From contig UCKS01000008.1 of NCBI GenBank assembly GCA_900473045.1, positions 11,971 through 75,970 of the forward strand: a DNA stretch of 64,000 nt. Reading direction: 5' to 3'. This DNA comes from Hyphomicrobiales bacterium (lineage in GTDB: Bacteria > Pseudomonadota > Alphaproteobacteria > Rhizobiales > Rhizobiaceae). A model generated the notes under the pieces. It did not search any database and had not been told where the DNA came from. It saw only the letters and a list, made by a program, of their open reading frames with translations. Position numbers and translations under genes: made by a program. Of this stretch, positions 53,919-62,931 are shown one piece after another (within the stretch, counting starts at the first letter, position 1; each line of letters opens with the position of its first letter).

Positions 53919-55150
53919 TATCGCTGCGCAAGCCAGTCATGCTCCGTCAAACCAGCGGGTTTGAATGGATCGATCACGGTGCCTGCGACGATGGCCGCCA
54001 AAAACCCCGGCATCGGCGGCACTTTGGCGATCGTAGAAACCAGCCGGTCGCGCACCCAGGCAATCGCGGTTGAATCCGACTGATAGAACGGCGTGAAGGC
54101 AAGCGACAGCATCTGGAACAGCCGAACATGGTTGCGCCGCGCACGGGCATAGGCGGTCAACGCCGAGGCAATATCGGAGGAACTCGCCAGCGCATGGCTG
54201 AGCGCCGCAGCATCGAGCAGGGCCATATTGGCGCCCTGCCCCAGTTGCGGGCTGGTCGAATGGGCGCTGTCGCCGATGAAGACCAGGTTGCCGCTATAGG
54301 GCGGCAGCGTGGTGCGATGGGCATAACGTGCCAGGGTCAGTTGGTCCCAGTCGTCGATCTGGTCGAGAAACGGCTGACATTCCGGCCAGTAATCGCGAAT
54401 GACCGACTTCCACCGCTCAAGCCCGGCCGCCTTGACCGCCTCGACATCGGCGATCTTCAGGCTCCAGAAGAACGCCACCTTGTCCGGATCGCCGAGGGTG
54501 GCGCGACCGGCGGGTAACAGTCCGATCATCACCTTGGCCTTGTCGTAACGTTGCGACAGTGCTGTTGGATCATAGTCTGCACCCGCGCCATCCAGCGTCG
54601 CCCAGAAGGCGCCATAGGTGAGGTCACGAATGTTGGGCGCCCGATCGGAACCGGCAGCCAGTAACGAGCGCGCACCGCTCGCGTCGACGACCAGATCGTA
54701 GTCGCCGGCATCGCGTAACGCCTGATCCTTCAACACGACGCGATCTGAATGCTGCATTGTCGTGGTGAGATTGATCCCGGTGCGAATCGGAATGCCGCCG
54801 GTAACCGCCGCATCATGCAGGGTGTTGAACAGAGCCGCCCGCTGCACGGCCAGACCATAGCGCCCGCCCGGTGCCGCATCGTAGCGCACGTCGAGCACCG
54901 TCCGGCCGCTGACGGCATCGGCGCCGTGCAGCCGGTCGATGCGATTGCCGAGTGTTTGAATGGTGTCGAACAGGCCAAGAGCCGCGAGCACCGTGAGGCC
55001 CGTCGGCTGCATCAACAGACCGGAACCGACCGGCGTTGCGGTCTCGAATCGCTCCAGGATTTCGACCCGATGACCGGCGCGTGACAGGAAAAGTGCTACC
55101 GCCAGTCCCGCCGGACCCGCACCAACCACGCCGATATCGAGCTGTTTCAT
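53861..55150 (-). CDS. FAD-dependent aromatic monooxygenase (salicylate hydroxylase-like)
   Basis: Class A flavoprotein hydroxylase of 429 residues. FAD site DIGVVGAGPAGLAVALFL near the start, a central DYDLVVDASGARSLL (DG-type motif) and the FAD ribityl-binding VFIGDSAHSTSPQLGQGANM are visible. It would hydroxylate an aromatic ring using NAD(P)H. The ATG at 55150 follows AGG; a TTG three bases upstream is the longest-frame start. Its end overlaps the convergent MarR-GNAT gene by 58 bases. The HxlR gene upstream on the same strand is a possible regulator. Confidence 0.88.
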   Translation of the reverse strand: MKQLDIGVVGAGPAGLAVALFLSRAGHRVEILERFETATPVGSGLLMQPTGLTVLAALGLFDTIQTLGNRIDRLHGADAVSGRTVLDVRYDAAPGGRYGLAVQRAALFNTLHDAAVTGGIPIRTGINLTTTMQHSDRVVLKDQALRDAGDYDLVVDASGARSLLAAGSDRAPNIRDLTYGAFWATLDGAGADYDPTALSQRYDKAKVMIGLLPAGRATLGDPDKVAFFWSLKIADVEAVKAAGLERWKSVIRDYWPECQPFLDQIDDWDQLTLARYAHRTTLPPYSGNLVFIGDSAHSTSPQLGQGANMALLDAAALSHALASSSDIASALTAYARARRNHVRLFQMLSLAFTPFYQSDSTAIAWVRDRLVSTIAKVPPMPGFLAAIVAGTVIDPFKPAGLTEHDWLAQRYQADGALPELAAVRSRAQI

Positions 55151-55232
55151 CAATGCCTATCCGGACGATTCCTCATCCGCATCTCTAACAGCGCCCGCAA
55201 CCCGGCGTCCAGTCCGCACGCCGATCAGATCC

Positions 55233-55637
55233 TCATGCAGCCGCGTCATAGACCTTGCGCGCCGCACGGATCGCCTGATGATGCTCGACCGACCAATCCA
55301 CCAGCCCCTTGACCAAAACGAGAAAGGACTGGCCGAGCGGTGTCAGGCTGTATTCGACGCTTGGCGGCTGGGTCGGAAAGACCCGCCGTCCGATATACCC
55401 GTCGCGCTGCAGGTCGCGCAGCGTCTGGGTCAGCATGCGCTGGGAAATATCCGGGATCAGACGCCGCAGTGCCGAAAACCGCATCGGCCCATCTGCCAGG
55501 GCCAGGATCATCAGCGTGTTCCACTTGCCACCGATATTGTCGATGACGTCACGGACCGGGCATTGCTCCCGTGAAAAAGCCATGCCCATGACAACGATCA
55601 CGCGCTCGCCCTCGGTCTTTCCGGTCATCTTGTTCAT
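55233..55637 (-). CDS. HxlR family transcriptional regulator
   Basis: Winged-helix regulator of 134 residues. Conserved blocks are [37 protein letters not shown] and the wing [17 protein letters not shown]. Cys near the start (SREQCPV) is typical and can sense thiol-reactive compounds in this family. It is divergent from the NmrA-type quinone oxidoreductase gene (155-base gap), a pairing often seen for electrophile defence. Ribosome site is weak. Confidence 0.93.
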   Translation of the reverse strand: MNKMTGKTEGERVIVVMGMAFSREQCPVRDVIDNIGGKWNTLMILALADGPMRFSALRRLIPDISQRMLTQTLRDLQRDGYIGRRVFPTQPPSVEYSLTPLGQSFLVLVKGLVDWSVEHHQAIRAARKVYDAAA

Positions 55638-55792
55638 GGGACTCGGTATCCTTCACGTAACCACCGCAGAAAAAACTGCCTCCTTTACATCCGCCAGCAG
55701 ATGACGAAATAAGAGAAGGTCTCATTTAGGAACCATATCTCAAACGGGATGCTTCGGCAACAAACCGGCATCATTTGAACAAAGGAACCATC

Positions 55793-56680
55793 ATGTCCGA
55801 AACTCTTCTCGTCACCGGTGCCACCGGCCAGCTCGGCCGCCTCGTGCTCGAAGAATTGCTCGCGTCCGGCAAGGTCGCACCTTCCGATATCATCGCCACC
55901 AGCCGCGACACGGACAAGCTCGCCGACTATGCCGCCAAGGGTGTCCAGACCCGCGCCGCCGATTTTGACGATGCCGCATCGCTGGCTACCGCGTTCAAGG
56001 GCGCCGACCGCATCCTGATCATCTCCACAGATGCCCTCGACGAACCGGGCAAGCGCCTGCGCCAGCATCTCTCTGCCGTTGCCGCCGCCCAGAAGGCCGG
56101 TGCCAAGCACATCCTCTACACATCGATGCCGAACCCGGAAACCTCGGCCGTCGCCTTCGCGCCGGACCATCTCGGCACCGAAAATGCAATCAAGGCAACC
56201 GGCATCGCCCACACCATCCTGCGCAATGGCTGGTATATGGAAAACCTGTTCATGGGCCTGCCGCATGCACTTTCCGAAGGCAAATGGTACAGCGCGTCCG
56301 GCACCGGAAAGCTTGCCCATATCGCCCGCGCCGATATCGCCAAGGCGACGGCGAGCGCCCTTGCGTCAGGATCGACCGAAAGCACGACCTACACGCTGAC
56401 CGGCGAAACGAAACATACGACGGACGAGATCGCAGCCCTTGCCGCCAAAGTCACCGGCAAGCCGCTGGAGGTCGTTCATGTCTCCGATGAACAACTGGCT
56501 GGCGGACTGAAGGCGGCAGGCCTTCCCGACTTCATCATCCCCGTCGTCGTCTCGTTCGACACCAACACCCGCGAAGGCCATATCGATCTGGTGACGGCGG
56601 ATGCGGGGAAACTTTCGGGCCAGAAACTGACGTCGCTGGAAGATTTCCTGGCTGCCAGCAAACCCATCTTGCTTGGGTAA
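55793..56680 (+). CDS. NmrA-like NAD(P)-binding protein, quinone oxidoreductase (QorB-like)
   Basis: Atypical short-chain dehydrogenase of 295 residues. It starts ETLLVTGATGQLGRLVLEEL, with the NmrA/QorB-type TSMPNPETSAVAFAPDHLGT block in place of the normal active site. E. coli QorB reduces quinones with NADPH. The ATG at 55793 follows AAAGGAACC. It is divergent from HxlR. A strong terminator follows directly. Confidence 0.88.
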   Translation: MSETLLVTGATGQLGRLVLEELLASGKVAPSDIIATSRDTDKLADYAAKGVQTRAADFDDAASLATAFKGADRILIISTDALDEPGKRLRQHLSAVAAAQKAGAKHILYTSMPNPETSAVAFAPDHLGTENAIKATGIAHTILRNGWYMENLFMGLPHALSEGKWYSASGTGKLAHIARADIAKATASALASGSTESTTYTLTGETKHTTDEIAALAAKVTGKPLEVVHVSDEQLAGGLKAAGLPDFIIPVVVSFDTNTREGHIDLVTADAGKLSGQKLTSLEDFLAASKPILLG

Positions 56681-56686
56681 ACGACA

Positions 56687-56713
56687 AAGGGCTCCGCAAA
56701 CCGGAGCCCTTCT
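56687..56713. terminator. Bidirectional terminator between the QorB-like gene and pdxJ
   Basis: Perfect ten-base stem AAGGGCTCCG/CGGAGCCCTT with a five-base loop, six bases after the QorB-like gene and about 20 past the end of convergent pdxJ. T residues flank the stem on both strands. Confidence 0.8.
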
Positions 56714-56732
56714 GCCTTGTACTCAGATAGTA

Positions 56733-57485
56733 TCAAACATCTTGCCCGCAAGCGCGGCAGAAGCGGCGGACGGTTTCCGCCATGCCGAACTCCAGTGCAT
56801 CCGCAGTCAGACCGTGGCCGATCGAGACTTCGGCCAGGTTGGAAATCCGCGCCGCAAGCGCCGGCAGGTTGGCAACCGTCAGGTCATGACCGGCATTGAC
56901 TTCAAGCCCCAGGGTCGCGGCAAGATCGGCGGTCTGCCCCAGTTCCTCCAGCAGCACTGCGCCGCGCTCGGGATTGTCGTAGCAGCCGCCATAGGGACCG
57001 GTGTAGAGCTCGATCCGGTCGGCACCGGTTTCCCTGGCGATTGTCAGTGCCTCATGGTCCGGATCGCCGTCGGCAAACAGCGAGACGCGAAAACCGCCCT
57101 TCTTCAATCGTCCGACGACATTGCCGAGCAGATTGTGGTTCTTGCGAAAGTCCCATCCATGGTCCGAGGTCGCCTGGGCCGGATCGTCCGGCACCAGCGT
57201 TACCTGCTCCGGCTGATGGCGCTCGACAAGCTGCAGGAACTCCTCGTTCGGAAATCCCTCCATGTTGAATTCGGTCTGCGGATAAAGATCGTCGATCAGC
57301 GCGCGGATCGGTTCCAGATCGGAAAAGCGAATGTGGCGCTGGTCGGGCCGCGGGTGCACGGTGAGGCCGCTCGCGCCCGCATCAAGCGCAATCTGCCCAA
57401 GTCCCGTAACGGACGGCCATGGAAGATCGCGGCGGTTGCGAAGCATCGCGATCGCATTCAGATTTACGGAGAGTTTCGCAGCCAT
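56733..57485 (-). CDS. pdxJ: Pyridoxine 5'-phosphate synthase
   Basis: Enzyme of the DXP-dependent vitamin B6 pathway: joins 3-amino-2-oxopropyl phosphate and 1-deoxyxylulose 5-phosphate to form pyridoxine phosphate. TIM-barrel protein of 250 residues. Key blocks are [34 protein letters not shown], the [18 protein letters not shown] motif, [11 protein letters not shown] and the late [15 protein letters not shown]. The ATG at 57485 follows GGAAGG; a TTG at 57500 is the longest start. Monocistronic, convergent with the QorB-like gene. Confidence 0.96.
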   Translation of the reverse strand: MAAKLSVNLNAIAMLRNRRDLPWPSVTGLGQIALDAGASGLTVHPRPDQRHIRFSDLEPIRALIDDLYPQTEFNMEGFPNEEFLQLVERHQPEQVTLVPDDPAQATSDHGWDFRKNHNLLGNVVGRLKKGGFRVSLFADGDPDHEALTIARETGADRIELYTGPYGGCYDNPERGAVLLEELGQTADLAATLGLEVNAGHDLTVANLPALAARISNLAEVSIGHGLTADALEFGMAETVRRFCRACGQDV

Positions 57486-57859
57486 TTCAGCACCTTCCAA
57501 GGATACCGCCGTCGTTATGGCGCCCTTTCTAGCGGTTCATCTGCTACCCCGCAACAAAACTGCAGCAGAGAAAGCGTCTCCGTTACAATAATCGCCCGCA
57601 GACCGTTCAACGCCTTTATTTCAGACCAAACTCACGTTAATTGAATGCAGCACCTGACAAACTGATAGAATTTCGATTTAATAGAGACTCACAGCACATG
57701 ACATGCACTCCCGAACGGTGAGCGGCGGTGCTGGAAACCCATAGAATCATCCAAGCCGGAACCGATGAACCCTTGTTTTTGTCCCGACGCCATTCAATCG
57801 CCACCCGCTCCTGACAGGGAAGCGCTGATCTCGATGGTGTTTTCGGGGATGACGCAATA
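57486..57859. other. Intergenic region, no gene seen
   Basis: About 370 bases between divergent pdxJ and the membrane protein gene at 57860. It is AT-richer around 57600-57700 and should hold promoters for both genes. No coding frame, hairpin or repeat stands out. Confidence 0.5.
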
Positions 57860-58975
57860 ATGGCTCAGCATGAGAGACCAGACAACCAGGCAATCCGTCA
57901 ATCGCTTGACGGTGTGCTGTCGAGCGCTCTTTTTTCCCGCTCCGAGCGGCTGCGCGCCTTTCTGAAATATGTCGTCGACAAGGAGATGGAAGGTACGGGA
58001 CACCAGTTGAAGGGGTATACGATCGGCATTGACGTGTTCGATCGGCCCCAGGCCTTCAATGCCGACAGCGATCCCCTGGTGCGCGTCCATGCCGGCAAGT
58101 TGCGCAAGTTGCTGGCGGCCTATTACGCAAATGAGGGCGCACAGGACCTCTGGCGCATCGATATCCCCAAGGGCACCTATGTGCCCGAGTACAGGCTCCA
58201 GCGGATTTCAGCGGCACAGACGGCAGACGCGGGCCGGGCCGTAGCGTCTCCGCGCCGGCCTGCAAGAAGACGTTTCGCCTGGTTGCCCGCTCCCCTGTCT
58301 TCACCATTGGCCGTGTTGTCGGTGCTGCCGCTTCTGATTTTCGTGCCGTTGTCGTCACCGGCCATGAGTGTCAACATTCCGGCGCAATCGAGCCTGCACG
58401 GCGCAGTGCTGGAACGCAAGTTCGCCGATGACCTGCCGAAGATAACCGTTCGCTCGCAATGGCCGCGCAGCGGAACAGCAGCGCGCTTTGCCGATGCGTT
58501 TCGCAATGCCGCCTCGCATTATCGCACCATTGCCGCAGTGCCCGGCGCCGTCCTGTGGAAACGGCCGGTACGGCCGGTTTCCGATCCGCTGGCGTTTACC
58601 GTTTCCGTGCTACCGCAAAAATCACCGGCAGGCCTTCGTGTTCTGATCAAGAACGATATGTCGTCGGACATTCTCCACGACCAGTTCATCAGTGGTGCGC
58701 AACTGGCGAGCGAGGCCGATATTCTCTATGAAAGCCTGGCGCTTGCGGCCAAGGTTCTGGCTTCGGACGGCAACATTTTCCGCTATGCCAGCGAGGCCAA
58801 GATCGACAGCCCGCTGATGGAATGCATGGTATTGACCGACGCATACCGGAACGAGCAGACCCGCGAGGCCTTCCAGCAAGCCAAGTCCTGCCAGGAAAAA
58901 CTGTCGGTCAACCATCAGCGCAAGCTGAAATTCGTGATCAATGCGGGCGCCCTGCCCCTTACCCTTATTCGCTGA
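57860..58975 (+). CDS. Single-pass membrane protein with a putative DNA-binding N-terminal domain
   Basis: Protein of 371 residues in three parts. Residues about 20-112 form a conserved domain (SRSERLRAFLKYVVDKEMEG, then LKGYTIGIDVFDRPQAF and DPLVRVHAGKLRKLLAAYY, ending PKGTYVPEY). This module is seen at the N-terminus of many TPR and adenylate cyclase-like proteins and looks like a winged-helix DNA-binding domain. A hydrophobic helix (about 146-166) follows an Arg-rich stretch. The C-terminal 200 residues would be periplasmic and resemble no named domain, with Cys at about 328 and 348. The layout is like a one-component membrane-bound regulator (ToxR/CadC-like). Confidence 0.75.
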   Translation: MAQHERPDNQAIRQSLDGVLSSALFSRSERLRAFLKYVVDKEMEGTGHQLKGYTIGIDVFDRPQAFNADSDPLVRVHAGKLRKLLAAYYANEGAQDLWRIDIPKGTYVPEYRLQRISAAQTADAGRAVASPRRPARRRFAWLPAPLSSPLAVLSVLPLLIFVPLSSPAMSVNIPAQSSLHGAVLERKFADDLPKITVRSQWPRSGTAARFADAFRNAASHYRTIAAVPGAVLWKRPVRPVSDPLAFTVSVLPQKSPAGLRVLIKNDMSSDILHDQFISGAQLASEADILYESLALAAKVLASDGNIFRYASEAKIDSPLMECMVLTDAYRNEQTREAFQQAKSCQEKLSVNHQRKLKFVINAGALPLTLIR

Positions 58976-59324
58976 TTTGAGCAACGACTGCGGTCACTGC
59001 AACAAATACTGCGATAAATGGCGTTGAAAAATAGTATTTCCCGGCGAAAAACGGCAGGAACCGGTGAAAAATCTTAGTTCTCACCCCCAAAGTTACTAGC
59101 TTTTCATTTTCGCGCCGCACGTGTATTCTCATGACGCAAGTGGGAGAAAGCCTGGTCGCTCATCAGGCAAGCACGATGGTTGCGAGTATCCTTCCCGCCG
59201 GGATGGCGTGCATGACATCGAGGAGCAGCCCAAGGAGACACGCGGTGCATCTTGATGCGCCACAGGCGATTGCCGTCTCCAGGATATGTCTTCCGCAGGT
59301 TAACCAGCGGGGTTGCGTCACAGA
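58976..59324. other. Intergenic region, no gene seen
   Basis: About 350 bases between two plus-strand genes. Short overlapping frames on both strands look like chance. It contains an A/T-rich segment near 59010-59060 that may be the promoter of the MerR-type gene; the true 5' end of that gene is itself uncertain. Confidence 0.45.
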
Positions 59325-60005
59325 ATGCCAGAACAGGGAAAACCACATCCTTCTCCACCCGGCAGCCGGCAATCGTCGGGTTTTCTTCCCCATCTGCCCT
59401 TGCCGGGAACCATAGCGGACAACCATGTCGGCATCGCCGATATGGCAGACGCCTTCGGTGTCACCCACCGGACCCTGCATTTCTATGAGGAAAAGGGCCT
59501 GCTCTCGGCCGACAGAATGGGGCCGATGCGGGTCTACGGGCTGGACGACGTCCGGCGCATGACCGTCATCAATGCCTGCCGCGAGATCGACATGCCGATT
59601 GTGGCGATTCAAGACCTGATGACAGCCCTGAGCACCGCAACCAGCCAAACAAATGCCGCACAGATCTTCGAGGACGCGTTGCATGCGCGAAAGCGGGAAC
59701 TCGCAGCCCAGCAATCCATTCTGCGGCGCCAGATGCAGCGGATCAGCGAACTGCTGGAATCGGCGGCTGATGGCGATAACCCGGAGCGGATCGCTCTGCC
59801 GCCCATCCACCTTTCGCCGATCGAGACGAAGTGCCTTGTGTTCATGGCTGAAGGCTACCCGGCAAACCGGATTGCCACGATGATGGATATGGATCTCACC
59901 GCCGTACTGACGCTGGAATCCGACATCATCCGCAAATTCAACGGCCACAACCGCTTCCAGGCGGTCGCCAAAGCGGTGCTCTTGGGATTTGTCTCTGCCG
60001 AATAG
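59325..60005 (+). CDS. MerR-type regulator with a C-terminal LuxR-like helix-turn-helix
   Basis: Protein of about 226 residues. A MerR-type HTH (VGIADMADAFGVTHRTLHFY then EEKGLLSADRMGPMRVYG) covers residues about 35-80, followed by a helical coiled-coil stretch (KRELAAQQSILRRQMQRISE). The last 60 residues (LSPIETKCLVFMAEGYPANR, then IATMMDMDLTAVLTLESDII) look like a LuxR-type HTH. The start is unclear: ATG 59325 gives a Pro-rich leader of about 34 residues; ATG 59442 would cut into the HTH. No usual effector domain is present. It converges with the helicase gene, three bases apart. Confidence 0.78.
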   Translation: MPEQGKPHPSPPGSRQSSGFLPHLPLPGTIADNHVGIADMADAFGVTHRTLHFYEEKGLLSADRMGPMRVYGLDDVRRMTVINACREIDMPIVAIQDLMTALSTATSQTNAAQIFEDALHARKRELAAQQSILRRQMQRISELLESAADGDNPERIALPPIHLSPIETKCLVFMAEGYPANRIATMMDMDLTAVLTLESDIIRKFNGHNRFQAVAKAVLLGFVSAE

Positions 60006-60008
60006 GCG

Positions 60009-61139
60009 TCAGCGCACGATCGTCAGCGTCTCGGCCGCGCGGGTAATCGCGGTATAGAGCCAGCGCTCGCGGGTATCGCGAAATGCCCAACTCTCGTCGA
60101 ACAGAACCACATTGTTCCACTGCGAACCCTGCGCCTTGTGCACCGTCAACGCGTAGCCGTAGTCGAACTCGTCGTAGCGCTTGCGCGTCGACCAGGGAAT
60201 TTCGCCCTCCACGTCTTCAAAGGCGGTTTTGAGCAGCTTGATCTTGGCCGCACCCCGGTCCATGTCGTCATCTTCCGGGCGGATCATCAGGTTGATGCCG
60301 GGCTTCACCGTTTCCTTGGACGAGGTCATTACCTGCCAGAGCGAGCCGTTGAGCAGGCCCTTGGCAGGGTCGTTGCGCAAGCAGACGAGCTTGTCGCCCG
60401 ACTGCGGATATTCGGTGGTAAAGCCCTTCAGTTCGCGCAGGCGCGTATTGTAGCGGCGGCGGGTCTTGTTGGTACCGACCAGAACCTGGTCGGCGCCGAG
60501 AACCAGCTCCTGCGTCACCTCGTTCTTGGAGATGATCCTGGCAGTGGAACCATAATCACCGTGCATGATTTCCTTGCCTTCACGCACATGCATGGCAAGC
60601 TGGATGATCGGATTGTCGCGCGCCTGCCGGTGGATGTCGGTGAGCAGGTAATCCGGCTCCTCATTGGTAAAGTAACCACCGCCCGAGACCGGTGGCAGTT
60701 GGCCGGGATCGCCAAGTACCAGAATGGGCGTGCCGAAGCTCATCAGGTCGCGGCCCAGCGCTTCGTCAACCATCGAGCATTCATCGATGATGATCAGCGC
60801 CGCCTTGGCGACCGGTGACTGCCGGTTGATCGAAAACATCGGGGCGATCGAGGTCTTGCCGGTCTCTTCGTCAGACACCTCTTCCTCGCCGCGCGGCCGG
60901 TAGATCAGCGAATGAATGGTCTTGGCGTTCTTAGCACCCTTCGAACGCAACACCTGCGCCGCCTTGCCGGTGAAGGCGGCAAAGAGAACCTCGCCCTCGA
61001 CATTTTCGGCGAAATGCCGGGCAAGCGTTGTCTTTCCGGTCCCTGCATAGCCAAACAGCCGGAACAGCGGCGAGCGCCCTTCCTTCAACCAGCGCGAAAC
61101 GGCCTTGAGGGCCTCATCCTGTTGCGGTGCGAATTCCAT
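60009..61139 (-). CDS. RecD-like ATP-dependent DNA helicase, short form
   Basis: Superfamily 1B helicase-like protein of 376 residues, much shorter than RecD2. Walker A LFGYAGTGKTTLARHF (about residues 30-42), motif Ia FAAFTGKAAQVLRSKGA, Walker B ALIIIDECSMVDE, motif III LGDPGQLPPV, and C-terminal UvrD-type motif YALTVHKAQGSQWNNVV with TAITRAAETL are all visible. It resembles Dda-type helicases of phage and bacteria. Start at 61139 fits the family, though the ribosome site is weak; the frame is open to 61262. It likely acts in DNA repair or restart. Confidence 0.88.
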   Translation of the reverse strand: MEFAPQQDEALKAVSRWLKEGRSPLFRLFGYAGTGKTTLARHFAENVEGEVLFAAFTGKAAQVLRSKGAKNAKTIHSLIYRPRGEEEVSDEETGKTSIAPMFSINRQSPVAKAALIIIDECSMVDEALGRDLMSFGTPILVLGDPGQLPPVSGGGYFTNEEPDYLLTDIHRQARDNPIIQLAMHVREGKEIMHGDYGSTARIISKNEVTQELVLGADQVLVGTNKTRRRYNTRLRELKGFTTEYPQSGDKLVCLRNDPAKGLLNGSLWQVMTSSKETVKPGINLMIRPEDDDMDRGAAKIKLLKTAFEDVEGEIPWSTRKRYDEFDYGYALTVHKAQGSQWNNVVLFDESWAFRDTRERWLYTAITRAAETLTIVR

Positions 61140-61354
61140 GTTTGTTCTATTGCCCGATTCGGGGCAGCCTGTCGCGTATTGCAACGTTGATCCACCGTTC
61201 GCCACGGCGTCGCCTCCATCACATTTTCGCTCGCAAGTGCTGGATACTGCAAAAACTGCCACACCTATCGCGTATCGCGGGGCTACAACCCGTGATAATA
61301 GTTTCCCCGCCGCCTCCCAAGCGCTGCCTCTTCTGTAATTCGAAAGTGCCCAAC

Positions 61355-62455
61355 GTGACGCCTGAACCTTCCGAACCCCCGTCCGCTCCAGTGGCCTCGG
61401 GCATCGGCCGCTGGTCTGCCCCGATGCAATGGGGCTTTCTGCTGCTCATCTCCGCAATCCTGGCCGGCGGGCTCGAACTCACCGGCATTCCGGCAGCCCT
61501 TTTGATGGGACCAATGGTGGCCGGCGCCATCGTCGGCATGAATGGGGGCACCATCCGGCTGCCGCGCCCGGCCTTTCTCTGTGCCCAGGCGCTGATCGGC
61601 ACAATGATCGCCGAAACCATCCACCCCGGCATTCTGACGACCTTCTTTTCAAACTGGCTGCTGTTCCTCGCCATCGTGATGTCGGTCATCGCCATGAGCA
61701 CGCTCAGCGGCTTCGTCATCAGCAAGCTCAACATCCTGCCCGGCACCACGGCGATCTGGGGTTCCTCCGCAGGGGCGGCCACCTCGATGCTGGTGATGGC
61801 CGATGCCTATGGCGCCGATGTCCGGCTGGTTGCCTTCATGCAATATCTGCGCGTCGTTTTCGTCGCCGCCGCCGCCTCGATCGTGGCACGCTACTGGGCC
61901 GGTATCGACGGCCCTGGACCCGAAATTGTCTGGTTCGGACCGATCCAGCTTGTTCCATTCATCGAAACGCTTGCCCTTGCCCTTGCCGGCGGTTTTCTCG
62001 GCAAATGGTTGCGCATACCGGCTGGCGTCTTTCTGGTGCCTTTTCTGCTGGGCTCGGCGCTCAGCGTCAGTGGCATGCTGGTGATCGAAATCCCCGAATG
62101 GCTGCTGGCACTCAGCTATGCCATGCTCGGCTGGAACATCGGGCTGGGCTTTACCCGGCCGATCCTTGCCCATGCCCGCCGCGCGCTGGTACCGACGATC
62201 ATTTCCATTCTCGTGCTAATTGGGTTTTCCGGGCTACTTGCCTATATTCTGGTGCACGCCGCCGGCATCGATCCGCTGACGGCCTATCTCGCGACCAGCC
62301 CCGGCGGCATGGATTCGATCGCCATCATCGCCGCCTCCAGCAATGTCGATGTGCCCTTCGTGATGGCACTGCAGACGGCCCGGTTGCTGATGATCATGGC
62401 GATAGGTCCCTCGCTTGCCCGTTTCGTCGCCTCAAAAGCGATACCACCGCGATAG
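61355..62455 (+). CDS. AbrB-duplication family membrane protein
   Basis: Integral membrane protein of about 366 residues with ten to twelve helices in two similar halves, each with a GIPAALLMGPMVAGAIVG- or RIPAGVFLVPFLLGSAL-type motif. This is the duplicated AbrB membrane family (named after an E. coli gene annotated as regulator, but clearly a transporter-like protein). The GTG at 61355 is the preferred start; ATG 61421 is possible. Upstream the frame is open to 61127, overlapping the divergent helicase gene. The substrate is unknown. Confidence 0.82.
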   Translation: MTPEPSEPPSAPVASGIGRWSAPMQWGFLLLISAILAGGLELTGIPAALLMGPMVAGAIVGMNGGTIRLPRPAFLCAQALIGTMIAETIHPGILTTFFSNWLLFLAIVMSVIAMSTLSGFVISKLNILPGTTAIWGSSAGAATSMLVMADAYGADVRLVAFMQYLRVVFVAAAASIVARYWAGIDGPGPEIVWFGPIQLVPFIETLALALAGGFLGKWLRIPAGVFLVPFLLGSALSVSGMLVIEIPEWLLALSYAMLGWNIGLGFTRPILAHARRALVPTIISILVLIGFSGLLAYILVHAAGIDPLTAYLATSPGGMDSIAIIAASSNVDVPFVMALQTARLLMIMAIGPSLARFVASKAIPPR

Positions 62456-62503
62456 TATTTGCATAGACCGGGAATAAGAAGCGGCCCTCATGTGTCTTAC
62501 GTT

Positions 62504-62527
62504 CGAACCGGCGGAAACGGCGGTTCG
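62504..62527. promoter_or_regulatory. Inverted repeat upstream of the sigma factor operon
   Basis: Arms CGAACCG and CGGTTCG with a ten-base spacer, 30 bases before the first gene of the operon. It could be part of the promoter or an operator. A GGGAATAA about 30 bases further upstream could be an ECF-type -35 box, but I cannot match a known consensus. Confidence 0.4.
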
Positions 62528-62556
62528 TTCAGACAATTCCAGAGAGGACACATCCC

Positions 62557-62931
62557 ATGAGATTTCTTCCGCTCGTTACCGCATTCTCCCTGATATCCGC
62601 CGCCCCCGCTTTCGCCGCCCCGGCAGTCCAGACCGTCGAGACCGGCAAGGGCAAGGTCGTCGCCGCTGAAAACGGCATGACGCTCTACACCTACAAGAAG
62701 GATGAAAAGGGCGAATCTTACTGCTATGATAAATGCGCCACCAACTGGCCGCCTTATCTCGGCGACGCATCCGCCAAGGCCGAAGGCGACTACACGCTTG
62801 TCGATCGCAAGGATGGCAAGAAACAATGGGCTCTCAAGGGCATGCCGCTCTACTTCTTCGTCAAGGACGCGAAAAAGGGCGACGCCACCGGCGACGGTGT
62901 AGGAAAGGTCTGGGATGCCGCACGCCCCTGA
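62557..62931 (+). CDS. Secreted Yx(F/W/Y)xxD-motif protein (COG4315 type)
   Basis: Exported protein of 124 residues with a Sec signal peptide (to about AFAAP). The mature part carries two copies of the family motif: TLYTYKKDEKGESYCYDKCA near the middle and PLYFFVKDAKKGDATGDG near the C-terminus. A Cys-x3-Cys pair is typical too. Many family members are lipoproteins; this one has no lipobox. Function is unknown. GAGAGGACA lies before the start. Its end overlaps the ECF sigma gene by 17 bases, so it is in the same operon. Confidence 0.87.
   Translation: MRFLPLVTAFSLISAAPAFAAPAVQTVETGKGKVVAAENGMTLYTYKKDEKGESYCYDKCATNWPPYLGDASAKAEGDYTLVDRKDGKKQWALKGMPLYFFVKDAKKGDATGDGVGKVWDAARP

Noticed and set aside
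59104..59415. Short frames on both strands upstream of the MerR-type gene
   Set aside because: They overlap each other and the regulator 5' end and have no family features.
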